Shown: piece after piece, positions 57,001 to 64,000 of the stretch
Position numbering within the stretch: the stretch's first letter is position 1
How the letters are laid out: each line of letters opens with the position of its first letter
From: Mya arenaria
Lineage: Eukaryota > Mollusca > Bivalvia > Myida > Myidae
Assembly (NCBI RefSeq): GCF_026914265.1
Contig: NC_069126.1
Span: 35,033,725 to 35,097,724, forward strand
Length of the DNA stretch: 64,000 nucleotides
Direction of reading: 5' to 3'
Position numbers and translations under genes: made by a program
Notes under the pieces: generated by a model
Told to the model about the DNA's origin: nothing
Seen by the model: the letters and a program-made list of their open reading frames with translations, nothing else
Database searches by the model: none

Positions 57001-57291
57001 AGAATAAATCCATCTACATCGTTTTCCCAGATGCAATCATTGAACCAAATGTTCACAGTTGTAGCAAAAGCTCAAAACAATATGGCTGACACTCCTAGTT
57101 CCTCTGCTTCAGTTGATAACTCGGCGGATGGACAGTCGCAAGAAAACTCTGTGACATTTAACAAGAATGGCAGCATAGCTCTTACACAGTCAAGTGGAAC
57201 TAACATTATTACAGTTTTATCTAACAGTGGTGACAAAACAGCAAATTTAACTGACGGTCTTGGTGGTTTTCTAGTGGTCAGTAAAACTTAA
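46398..57291 (+). CDS. POU2F1: Class II POU transcription factor gene (eight coding exons)
   Basis: Joining 46398-46454, 47035-47184, 47924-48136, 48897-49022, 53133-53273, 53853-53987, 55975-56044 and 56600-57291 gives a 527-residue protein; all borders are AG/GT and in phase. Residues 1-274 are Gln-, Thr- and Ser-rich. The POU-specific domain spans about 275-349 ([20 protein letters not shown] is diagnostic of class II), a short acidic linker 350-373, and the POU homeodomain about 374-433 with [12 protein letters not shown], including the Cys at homeodomain position 50. Proteins of this class bind the octamer ATTTGCAT in the nucleus. The C-terminal part (434-527) is Ser/Asn/Thr-rich and shorter than in vertebrate Oct-1. 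The symbol denotes family; the single invertebrate gene predates vertebrate POU2F1/2/3 duplication. Confidence 0.93.
46455..46840. repeat. 76-bp tandem repeat starting at the POU2F splice donor
   Basis: About five units containing atcaccctcaacttgtatgg, cagtatagtggtaacagctt and cagcccttgcagctat. Early units are nearly identical (gtaacatcat at 46536 and 46612, exactly 76 bp apart), later ones decayed. The array begins at the first intronic base after the first coding exon. Units carry CAG|GTAACA or CCAG|GTAATA donor look-alikes at 46536, 46612 and 46701. Confidence 0.88.
47035..47184 (+). CDS. POU2F1: POU2F exon, N-terminal region
   Basis: Acceptor ttgattgcttcag, donor GTAACT, 150 bp, phase 0 at both ends. 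It encodes [20 protein letters not shown] and ends [10 protein letters not shown]. Its first codon is ATG and could serve as an alternative start if transcription began nearby. Confidence 0.8.
47257..47609. mobile_element. TTAA-type MITE in a POU2F intron
   Basis: Starts aggttgcactttcactcatt and ends near caatcttcgagagatcat, decayed versions of the family ends. The interior shares atcaatgccgtcaaatcagt, gaaaaactgccgaaaat and ttatatcactgattttcaga with the copies at 9125, 10591 and 43233. Confidence 0.65.
47924..48136 (+). CDS. POU2F1: POU2F exon, poly-Gln region
   Basis: Acceptor ccttacag followed by CAG (a tandem NAGNAG site), donor CAG|GTAATA, 213 bp, phase 0 at both ends. It encodes [20 protein letters not shown] and then runs of Gln (ten in a row near 48035-48065) ending TLATLQQ. 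Oct-1 proteins carry a comparable Gln-rich activation region. Confidence 0.85.
48897..49022 (+). CDS. POU2F1: POU2F exon, Gln-rich region
   Basis: Acceptor actcattatttcag, donor GTAAGT, 126 bp, phase 0 at both ends. It encodes [20 protein letters not shown] and ends [29 protein letters not shown] text matches the style of the Oct-1 activation domain. Confidence 0.85.
49082..52902 (+). mobile_element. 3.8-kb pearl/HINE-like element with 181-bp satellite core
   Basis: The head has ATGCCCCCGAA (49087-49097), mirrored by TTCGGGGGCAT (52866-52876) near the tail. A hairpin TCACA-tac-TGTGA (52880-52892) and the end agctcttgt follow. The core is about 20 tandem 181-bp units: tgtcgtgtccgggctgtaac recurs from 49301 to 52559, exactly 18 periods with no net indel. 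The first and last units are divergent. This is the structure of pearl or Helentron-associated elements. It lies in the intron between POU2F exons ending 49022 and starting 53133, in the gene's orientation. No protein is encoded. Confidence 0.85.
53133..53273 (+). CDS. POU2F1: POU2F exon, before the POU domain
   Basis: Acceptor tttaaatttcag, donor CAG|GTAATA, 141 bp, phase 0 at both ends. It encodes [20 protein letters not shown] and ends in an uninterrupted run of nine Gln that reaches the splice donor. It contains ATPIRFDTP, comparable to the TPKRIDTP region just before the POU domain of Oct-1. Confidence 0.85.
53367..53480. mobile_element. Decayed short MITE
   Basis: Contains tgtatcaccgaggcctgttc and gggttgaattcaataagctt, resembling the interior and an end of the element at 24799-24953. 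The ends are too decayed to place exactly. Confidence 0.35.
53649..53782 (-). mobile_element. SINE, minus-strand copy in a POU2F intron
   Basis: On the minus strand it reads agaggatggtctactggtat, then gaggctatgggtgtaattca, and ends ggtttctacccaggaaacag. The first two blocks match A- and B-box positions of a tRNA-derived head. It is related to the copy at 5563-5690. Confidence 0.55.
53853..53987 (+). CDS. POU2F1: POU2F exon, Thr-rich linker
   Basis: Acceptor attttttccatgcag, donor GAG|GTAAAT, 135 bp, phase 0 at both ends. It encodes [20 protein letters not shown] and ends LPSLKFCE, with the VKTEP-like VTKTEPGSE sumoylation-type motif visible. Confidence 0.82.
54035..54154. repeat. 60-bp tandem duplication
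   Basis: Two copies of a 60-bp unit (taattgagaatgtat(t/a)tagag through ccatccatcattaatacc), differing at one position. A third, partial copy appears near 54281-54310. Confidence 0.88.
54345..54424. repeat. 41-bp tandem duplication
   Basis: Two copies of a 41-bp unit, ggtaaaatttgtttttatta followed by tctccctttatcatagtgtg; the second ends where the inverted-repeat element at 54421 begins. Confidence 0.85.
54421..54872. mobile_element. 452-bp inverted-repeat element
   Basis: Ends GTGTGTATACCATGTGATAA (54421) and, in complement, GTGTGTATACCACGTGATAA (from 54872) match at 21 of 22 bases. No clear target duplication. The plus strand has a 101-codon ORF (54434-54739, with [20 protein letters not shown]) that starts inside the left inverted repeat. 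I do not recognise it; it may be a remnant. Confidence 0.6.
55630..55915. repeat. 81-bp tandem repeat before the POU-specific exon
   Basis: Units contain tagtcttgtattataatgga, ctggtttcaagatagaaaat and gatagaaaatgcacaaaa; the tagtcttg anchor recurs at 55741 and 55822. Partial and altered units lie on both sides. The array ends 60 bp before the exon at 55975. A minus-strand ORF of 111 codons is a by-product. Confidence 0.85.
55975..56044 (+). CDS. POU2F1: POU2F exon, start of POU-specific domain
   Basis: Acceptor tgtttttgttacag, donor GTAAGA. It encodes [20 protein letters not shown] and then IEL plus the first base of a Gly codon (phase 1 out). This is helix 1 of the POU-specific domain. Confidence 0.95.
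56600..57291 (+). CDS. POU2F1: POU2F last coding exon: POU-specific, linker, homeodomain, C-terminus
   Basis: Acceptor ttcttctttctgtcag; 692 bp to TAA at 57289-57291. It holds the rest of the POU-specific domain ([20 protein letters not shown]), an acidic linker, the full homeodomain ([15 protein letters not shown] to [14 protein letters not shown]) and a 94-residue tail ending GGFLVVSKT. The stop lies in the first unit of the minisatellite that follows. A weak donor-like gtcagt at 57277 would allow splicing past the repeat, but no downstream exon was recognised. The antisense ORF at 56640-57056 is a shadow. Confidence 0.95.
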
Positions 57292-57680
57292 TGGTCTGTG
57301 AAAGCATTAGTTAAACATAATGGTGTGCTAATGCATAAGTAAAACATAATTGGCTTTAGTAAGACTTAATTTTCTGATAAAGCACTAGTAATACTTAATG
57401 GTGTGCTGAAGCATTAGTGAGACTTAATGCTCTGGAAATGCATTAGTAAAACTTTAAGGTCTGCTAGAGCATAAGTAAGACTTAATGGTCTGATAATGCT
57501 TTAGTAAAACTAAATGATGTGCTGAAGCATTAGTAAAACTTAATGGTCTGCTAAAGCATTACTTAATGGTCTGCTAAAGCATAAATAAGATTAAATCTTA
57601 ATGGTCTGATTATGCAATAGTAACATGGTGCGCTAATGGATTGAATAAACTGAACAGATTGTCAATGCATTAGTAAAACA
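57275..57680. repeat. Degenerate minisatellite overlapping the POU2F stop codon
   Basis: About a dozen diverged units of roughly 29-33 bp with the consensus agtaaaacttaatggtctgc then taaagcatt. The first recognisable unit starts at about 57278, inside the POU2F frame, and supplies its last codons and TAA stop. The array then forms the start of the 3' UTR. A possible polyadenylation signal AATAAA lies at 57644-57649. Confidence 0.8.
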
Positions 57681-58798
57681 CATTTTTCTTATAATGCATG
57701 TTATCATATAAAATGTTTTATTTTAAATTCTGTAACTCTTAAAATTGTCTTCCAATGTCTTCTTTATGTTTCTTGATTCATTCTGTGAATGAATTGCTTA
57801 ATAGATTTAAGCTCATTGATTTTACTCAAGTTTTTGTTGATCTTGACTTTGTTAATGATATGACAATTTTACAAATGATCTATTATTCTTTATTTATATG
57901 AGTTTTGCCTCTCTAAAAAATGTTATTTCTAAATTATATCAGAGTTCAATTAAAGTTATAGGGTGGTACTTAGTCAACATGTTTATTTAATCATGACTTG
58001 ATCACTTTATAGGTCTATTATTTATACTGCACAGTCTGATAAGCTGGGTTGTAAGGTTCAGTTGAGACATCAAATATCAAAACATGATTTTCAAATAATA
58101 GTCATGTTCATCATGTTCAAACTGGCAATTTCTATTTATTAACTATAGATTTTTTATAGATGCTCGTTATTTGCACTGACTTTTCCGTCTAAAGAGCATA
58201 TTGAGATATACCAGTATGATGAAAATCAGGTTTAATGTCTTCAGCCAGCTAGAATTTAGGCTGCTAAATTACTTACAACTACATTTTCATTATGTAAGCA
58301 ATTTAGTAAAATTGAAATGAGCGTAAAGGAATATTGCAGATTCAATATTTATTTTAAAATGTGCTATAAAATACGTGGAATAATAATTGATAGAATCTGT
58401 TTGTTTCTGTACATGTAACTTAAAATATGCTTTAAGATTATTCATAGAATCTTTCTGTTACAGTCTGTATCTTGTTATGGTCTCATTTGGTGCGTTTTAA
58501 ATTGACTGAAATTTATAGGGTGAATATTGATAGTTCTTTGGTGGTATTTGACTCTGATCTTAGTCCTAGAGAGAAATATATATATTACGTTAGTCTGTTA
58601 AGCTGTTGGATTGTATCACTTCAAGATGCTTGTGTGAAGTCCATATTGCACGAAGACCGCAGGTGGAGTGTTATGTATCTTTACACAAGCAACGAGACTA
58701 ATGTAATATTTCTTTTATTTCATATCTATCAAATATATATATTGGACCCATATGAGCTTTTCGCCCACAAACATGGCATGGCATGTGGTGATCAAGTA
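57681..58798 (+). other. POU2F 3' region, non-coding
   Basis: AT-rich, no exon signature. It is either 3' UTR or flanking DNA depending on which polyadenylation signal is used. The 109-codon ORF at 58472-58801 has no recognisable motif. Confidence 0.45.
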
Positions 58799-59004
58799 TG
58801 ACGTTGTCAGCGAAAAATAAGTCCTGCGGGAAACAGCACATTATGTAAGAAATAATAACTATCCTATGTAATTGGATGTACTGGTTTTAACCAAACTGTT
58901 TTTAAATGCTAATTTCAAAATAACAATGACTGCTAAGATGCACTACTTCATACAAATGACCTCAGTTAATCCTCCGCAGGACTATTTTTGCTGACAGCGT
59001 CGCA
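58799..59004. mobile_element. 206-bp MITE with TA flanks
   Basis: Inverted ends of about 30 bp: TGACGTTGTCAGCGAAAAAT (58799) and, in complement, TGCGACGCTGTCAGCAAAAA (from 59004), both continuing to gtcctgcgg. TA on both sides (58797-58798 and 59005-59006) fits a Tc1/mariner-type insertion. No ORF. Confidence 0.7.
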
Positions 59005-59869
59005 TAATAGGTAGATACACACAACAGGATTTCAGACTGTTTCAGTAAATATCTTAAATGATATAAGATGTAAATTGCAATTATCTGAGTGCCATATTTT
59101 GATTAATTTGCTACATATTTTTGTGAATTTAACTTCAGCCAGATGAATACAAAGATAACTAAATTAAATAAATCAACTTGTTGACATTTCTACAAATTTA
59201 TTAGTACTGAAGTTTGACTAAGATCCTTTACTGAAACAGGCACCTGGACCCTGTCTTATTAAGATAATAATTATCTTAGTCATAAACCTTGAGCTGCATA
59301 AGAGTTCTCAGGTTAAACCGTAAAGTAACGGGCATAATCTGTGTGATAAAAGGTCTTTACGATATTTTTATTGAACATAACTTACGCCAAAATCATAGTT
59401 TCGCCTAGAAGTTTTGATCTTAAGCCGAACACTGTTCAATGAAACAGGGTCCTGATGCATCAATTGGTTAAAATGGAACATGTAACAAAAGACACTTAAT
59501 TTATCCTCAAGATCAGTTTTGAATGCCTCCTATATAACTATGATCCATGGTGCTTACATCTAATGGTTGTGATTTTCATGGCATTTTTCACTGTCACATA
59601 ACTTTATTAAATAAACTCTCATTGTAACATTGCTCCGAAATAGTCATCAAATTACATGATTGTATTGTCAGTTTTTATTGTGAAGACACAATTGATTACT
59701 TTGATAACTCATAAATTGGAAAGAAAAATAAATTGTGAAATAACAAATTTTGCTGTTTCATGTTGCTGCAGTTGTCCTTTAAAATGCGAAGAAGCAGGAT
59801 TATATTTCTTTGCACATTTCACTCTTTCGGTAGATCAAACCTTGTTGGATTGATAACGTAGAGTACTCC
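59005..59869. other. Non-coding stretch
   Basis: No coding or structural feature recognised. Confidence 0.5.
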
Positions 59870-60523
59870 TAAGGTCCTCAAACTTGTAGGGAGGTTGGTT
59901 ATGACCAGCATGACTAGAGTATGCTTGATCCTCCAGTCCTCAAACTTGGTAGGAAGGTTTATCATACCCCTATTGTTTTCGAGGTCAGTTGGTCAAAGGT
60001 CATGGTGACCATGGATGGACATGACCAGATGACCGTAATGATTTTTTAGGTCAAAGGTCTATGTCAGTGACCTTATACACTAGTTTGTCTGATCAAGAGT
60101 ATGCTTGATCGTTCAGTCCTCAAACTTGATAGGGACTTTGGTCATTACTAGATGACCCCTATTGATTTTGAGGTCACGGCCGGGGTGACCTTAAACACAA
60201 GCTTGTCTGATTGATAACTGGAGTATACTTGATCCGCGAGTCCTCAAACTTGGTAGGGAGGTTTATCATGACCAGTAGATGACCCCTACAGATTTGAGGT
60301 CAGTAGGTCATGGTCTTTGTGGACTTGGACACAATGAGCTTGTCTTATTGAAAAGGTTATGATTGGTCCTACATATGCTTGATCCTCCAGCCATCAAACT
60401 TGGTAGGGAAGTATATCATGGCCAGTAGATGACCCCTGCAGATTTGAGGTCAGGTCATGGTCTTTGTGGAAGAGCTTGTCCTATTGAAAAGGTTATGATT
60501 GGTCCTACTGTCCTCAAACTTGG
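59870..60523. repeat. Dispersed repeat, several decayed tandem units (left part)
   Basis: Units contain cagtcctcaaacttggtagg, atgaccagtagatgacccct and gattttgaggtca; the tcctcaaactt anchor recurs near 59876, 59937, 60119, 60241 and 60512. This is the same bivalve-type repeat as at 6190-6770. It is split from its continuation (61220-61335) by the element at 60524-61219. Confidence 0.65.
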
Positions 60524-61219
60524 CATACATGCCATATTTTCTGGAGACCATTCAGGGGGAATTGTTCAGAAAGGCTGAAATTTAGGGGGATTTTGGTAGT
60601 ATTCAGGGGGATTTTTTTAGCAGGTTTAAGTCAGCGAAATTTCAAAGTATTTTTAGACGCAAGAACGAAAAAATGTATTCACATATATTTTGCTATGAAA
60701 ACCTCTAACTTTTTCATATACAGAATTATTTTATGTCATGATTTATCATATTCTTATGATACACTGTCATGTCATACTGTAATACTGTAAATTAAATTTA
60801 CCTTCCTCCAAAGTCTTTTTAAAAAATTCTGCTTAATACAATCAGCTATGATGACGTTCAGACACTAAGAGAATGGAATGAATATTATTAATTTCTTCCT
60901 TTTTCAAAATAGTAATATTTCTTTGCCTTTGATCAGTACTTCAAATTAATTGATCACTTGTTAAGGTTTCCATTTGGCATTTATCAAACCTTTTTTAAAC
61001 AGTAATTTCACCCTTGAGTTGAGGAGTTGTTTCTTTACATTCAGTTTTACTCACATACTGTGGTTTCACTTTGTCATTATTGCCTCATGTAAATTCTCTA
61101 AAAAAAAAAAAAAAAATATTTTTTAAATTCCGGGGATTTTTACCTCCCGCCGGGAGACCGGGGGGATGGATCGAAATTCCGGGGGATTTTTTCCCCCACC
61201 GGGAGATATGGCATGTATG
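60524..61219. mobile_element. 696-bp non-autonomous transposon, 6-bp TSD
   Basis: Perfect 14-bp inverted ends CATACATGCCATAT (60524-60537) and ATATGGCATGTATG (61206-61219), continuing imperfectly inward. The exact duplication ACTTGG lies on each side (60518-60523 and 61220-61225). Removing the element and one ACTTGG restores the neighbouring repeat text (tcctcaaacttgg followed by taaggaggttgg). Gggggattt / aatcccccg motifs recur near both ends. No transposase. Confidence 0.87.
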
Positions 61220-61335
61220 ACTTGGTAAGGAGGTTGGTCATGACCAACAGATGACCCCTATTGCTTTCGGGTTCAGCAAGTCCTTGTTCTCTTGGACACA
61301 ACATGCTTGTTAGGTTGATGAGGATGCTTGAGCCA
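61220..61335. repeat. Dispersed repeat (right part after insertion)
   Basis: acttggtaaggaggttggtc, cagatgacccctattg and gggttcagcaagtccttg continue the repeat interrupted at 60523. Confidence 0.65.
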
Positions 61336-61931
61336 AGTTCAAAGATTTTAAGTGCCAAGCTTTTAACAAAACCCAGGCTAGCTTGCTCTCTTTGGGTAAC
61401 CATTTTCTTTTCATATTCATAACAAGACAACAAGCATGTAATTTATACATTTAATCATTTTAGTTCATTTGATTATGTACAATAGGCAGTCAATTAAAAT
61501 AAATATACCAACTTTATTATCTCCAAGACACTTCTACTCAAAACAAGCATCACACAATTATAAAAGAACTATATACAGAAACTATTCTCTAGTCTTGAAT
61601 AAACAAACATGTATAAGAAAGCCAGTGCTAACATTCATAGAAAGACGCCCCCTCCCCGTTTTTTAGATAGGTGGACAAACTTTCCAAAGTGAAGGTGATT
61701 TTCTTAAGGTGAAGGTGATTTTTAAGTGTCAAGTGTTATATCATGGGGCTGGGGTGGATGCTGGGAATTTTGCCACCTATTCTACAATAGATGGCGGATT
61801 TTATCCTACACCTGTATGCAAGTACAGGTTCTGCAATTCTTTTGAGCAATTCTTACATACAAGACTAGCAACTAAAGAAAAGGCAACAATCATTCAGTTA
61901 CCGCATTCAAACCATCCAGATTATTAGCATT

Positions 61932-62030
61932 CAGTCAAACCTGTATTAAGTGGCCACCTTTGGAAAAGGTCAAAATGGCCACTTAATCCAGGTGGGAAAT
62001 TGCTGCCACTTAAGCTTCGTTTAAACAGGG
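61932..62030. repeat. Dispersed inverted-repeat sequence
   Basis: cagtcaaacctgtattaagt followed by ggccacctttggaaaaggtc and the inverted aaaatggccacttaatccag form a folded structure. It shares CAGTCAAACC with the element at 62330. The right boundary is not clear. Confidence 0.45.
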
Positions 62031-62329
62031 GTATATTAGACATCTTTTAAATGGCAAATGACTGGTTCTTCAGTCACATCATATAACGTTCCCTTATCAT
62101 CTATTGCTGTTATGTTCAACCTTGACATTTAACATTAAGAATCTTTACTTATCTGATAAAAATTTTGACAATTTTCTGTACAACTCTTGACAGATATACA
62201 GGAAGTCGTATCAACACAAACCTCAACCGCATTTGGGGAACCGCCCATAATGCTTTCTCTAATTTGAGTACCACGTGTTAACAAAAATATGTTCTAAACT
62301 TCAAAAATCATGGTCCTTATCTGTGGTAA

Positions 62330-62508
62330 TACAGTCAAACCCCAAGGACTTAAACTCACTTGGCAAGAACTCCTTGATGCCTCAAACTGGAATTAAAGGA
62401 CGGATTTCTTTACACTAAAGGTAAGCAATTCCTCTTGGCTTGACTTTTCTGAGAATTGAGGTATTTTCGCCAGTCCGTGGGAGTTCGAGCCAACAGGGTC
62501 TGACTGTA
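62330..62508. mobile_element. 179-bp MITE with TA flanks
   Basis: Ends TACAGTCAAACCC (62330-62342) and GGGTCTGACTGTA (62496-62508) are inverted copies with one mismatch and include TA at each end. The inner text is also partly inverted (cttggcaagaactccttg / ccgtgggagttcgagcc). Tc1/mariner-type by its TA ends. No ORF. Confidence 0.65.
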
Positions 62509-64000
62509 CAACGAAACAAAGATATGGGACGAGTTATCCAAATATGGTACGACTTTGTAATGGTATGCGGTCCTTATTGATACGACTTCTGTTGTAATCC
62601 TCTTGACTTCCATAAGGTTGTACTATTAACTGTATAGAGAGTTAAAGATTGAATGATAATATCAGCAGTAGTAATACAAATAGTGACCACATGGCATAAA
62701 TTAACAGCAGAGAATTGTTTACAATTGACGCTTAATAGAAGCCAAATACACCTTATAATTAATAAAGCAGAATTTAAATATGCATATTTATATCTATATG
62801 GGATCATCTTACTTGATGCCATTAAATACATAAAATTATAAAACAAGTTCAGGAAAAATTTATATAGCAAGTGTTTATTGAAGTGTCATAAAATAATACA
62901 TGTATTATGTGGCAATGAATTTAAGATTCTTTTATCACCAGACACATTTGTTGCCAATGGTAAAAGTTAAAAAAAATTCTGTAAAAAGTTTACACTAAAT
63001 AGGTAGGATGAAATTATGTAAATTCAATTCATTTTACACAAGTGTAATACAAGAAAATACCTATGTATTACACTCAAAACATTATGTGATAAAATGGTTT
63101 TTGTAATGGTTTTTGCTTACGACTATCTAATGAAATTAAGTCACACACATGTAACTCGATTCTTGCATACTAAGTTCATTCATAAATGTGATTTCAATAA
63201 CAAAAGTCTAGTATGTATGAATCTTAACTAATAACACATGCTAAAGAAATGATTTGGATGACGATACAAATAGCATCATAATAATTAACGATGCATGTAT
63301 TAGAAATAAAACAGTGAAATAAATGGCAATGAAACGATGATAAATGCTGAATGCATTACAAAATTAATGAATACTTATCTCAGTATAAAAATTCTCTTTT
63401 CTGATTTTGAAATACAAGAACAATACAAAAAAACAACTCGAGTGAATAAGTGGATATATGCTAACAATTATCAAACAATTACTAATCACTTATTTAGGAT
63501 GCAAGCCATGGGTCTTGCCACACATGCATCTAGGCAATGGAAGCATACACATGTGATCTCTGTCCATGTACATGTAATATCTTAAATAGATTTTTTGAGG
63601 GTAGGGAGACAGTCAAGATTGCACCAAAATTTAAAAATAGAGTACAGAAGAGTCACATCCGCTGATTTTCTCATTACTGTTTATATCAAATGAACAATAA
63701 ACACATTTACATGTATACAAAATGTAATTAAACCATTATTTACCATTATTACCAAAATTCCATAACACCTTTTTTTATCATCAAACGTTGTTAATGATAA
63801 GAAATCCATAAACACAATTAAAAACTTTTGTTGATAGGAAACCATTCAAACATTACAGATATTTACAATGCAGTTTCTCTTTTGTACAATTTTGCAAATG
63901 ATGAATATTAATCTCCATATGTGCATAAATTATCATTCAACCACAGTTAATGCTTTAACCAAAAGGCAGCAGTTACACTGACAGGACCCACCCTATATTA
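62509..64000. other. AT-rich non-coding right edge
   Basis: No exon recognised. A minus-strand AATAAA (plus-strand tttatt at about 62874-62879) could be the polyadenylation site of a minus-strand gene lying beyond the window, with the rest of this stretch as its 3' UTR; this is only a possibility. Sequence near 63480-63590 weakly resembles the dispersed repeat at 11400-11900. Confidence 0.35.

Noticed and set aside
56640..57056. 138-codon minus-strand ORF
   Set aside because: Antisense shadow of the POU domain exon.

Overview
The window looks like animal nuclear DNA, most likely from a bivalve mollusc. It is AT-rich and intron-rich. It carries repeat types I associate with bivalves: pearl-like elements with a tandem-repeat core, tRNA-derived SINEs, TTAA and hAT-type MITEs, and 'tgaccttgacctttgacctac'-type dispersed repeats. 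The species assignment is inference. No prokaryotic, organellar or CRISPR feature is present.

Two transcription-factor genes can be reconstructed exon by exon. On the minus strand, seven exons (26540 down to 13576) encode at least 2282 residues of a USF3-type bHLH protein: a basic region and helix 1, helix 2, a coiled coil, a Met/Gln-rich exon and a 4.9-kb Ser/Asn/Pro-rich last exon. Its first coding exon was not found. On the plus strand, eight coding exons (46398 to 57291) encode a 527-residue class II POU protein (POU2F/Oct-1 type): a Gln-rich N-terminal region, the POU-specific domain and the POU homeodomain. The genes are head to head. Candidate promoter signatures lie at about 29.2-29.7 kb (YY1-like motif next to a perfect CRE) and 30.75-30.83 kb (octamer followed by a consensus splice donor), with a pentanucleotide microsatellite between them.

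Layout: 1-4.9 kb, tandem repeats plus a possible terminal exon of an unidentified plus-strand gene; 4.9-6.8 kb, SINEs and a dispersed repeat; 6.8-13.6 kb, no coding signal, possible USF3 3' UTR or intergenic DNA with MITEs; 13.6-26.5 kb, USF3, with an internally deleted 1.66-kb hAT element in one intron; 26.5-30.9 kb, 5' regions; 30.9-46.4 kb, long non-coding interval (probable POU2F first intron) loaded with non-autonomous transposons; 46.4-57.3 kb, POU2F, with a 3.8-kb pearl-like element holding a 181-bp satellite in one intron; 57.3-64 kb, 3' region with a minisatellite, MITEs and dispersed repeats.

The genes are not known to share a pathway; both encode sequence-specific regulators with long low-complexity activation regions. 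The most unusual observations are the indel-free 181-bp array with a four-unit higher-order pattern, the POU2F stop codon lying inside a minisatellite, decoy splice donors in a 76-bp tandem repeat directly after the first POU2F coding exon, and several elements whose boundaries are defined by exact target-site duplications.
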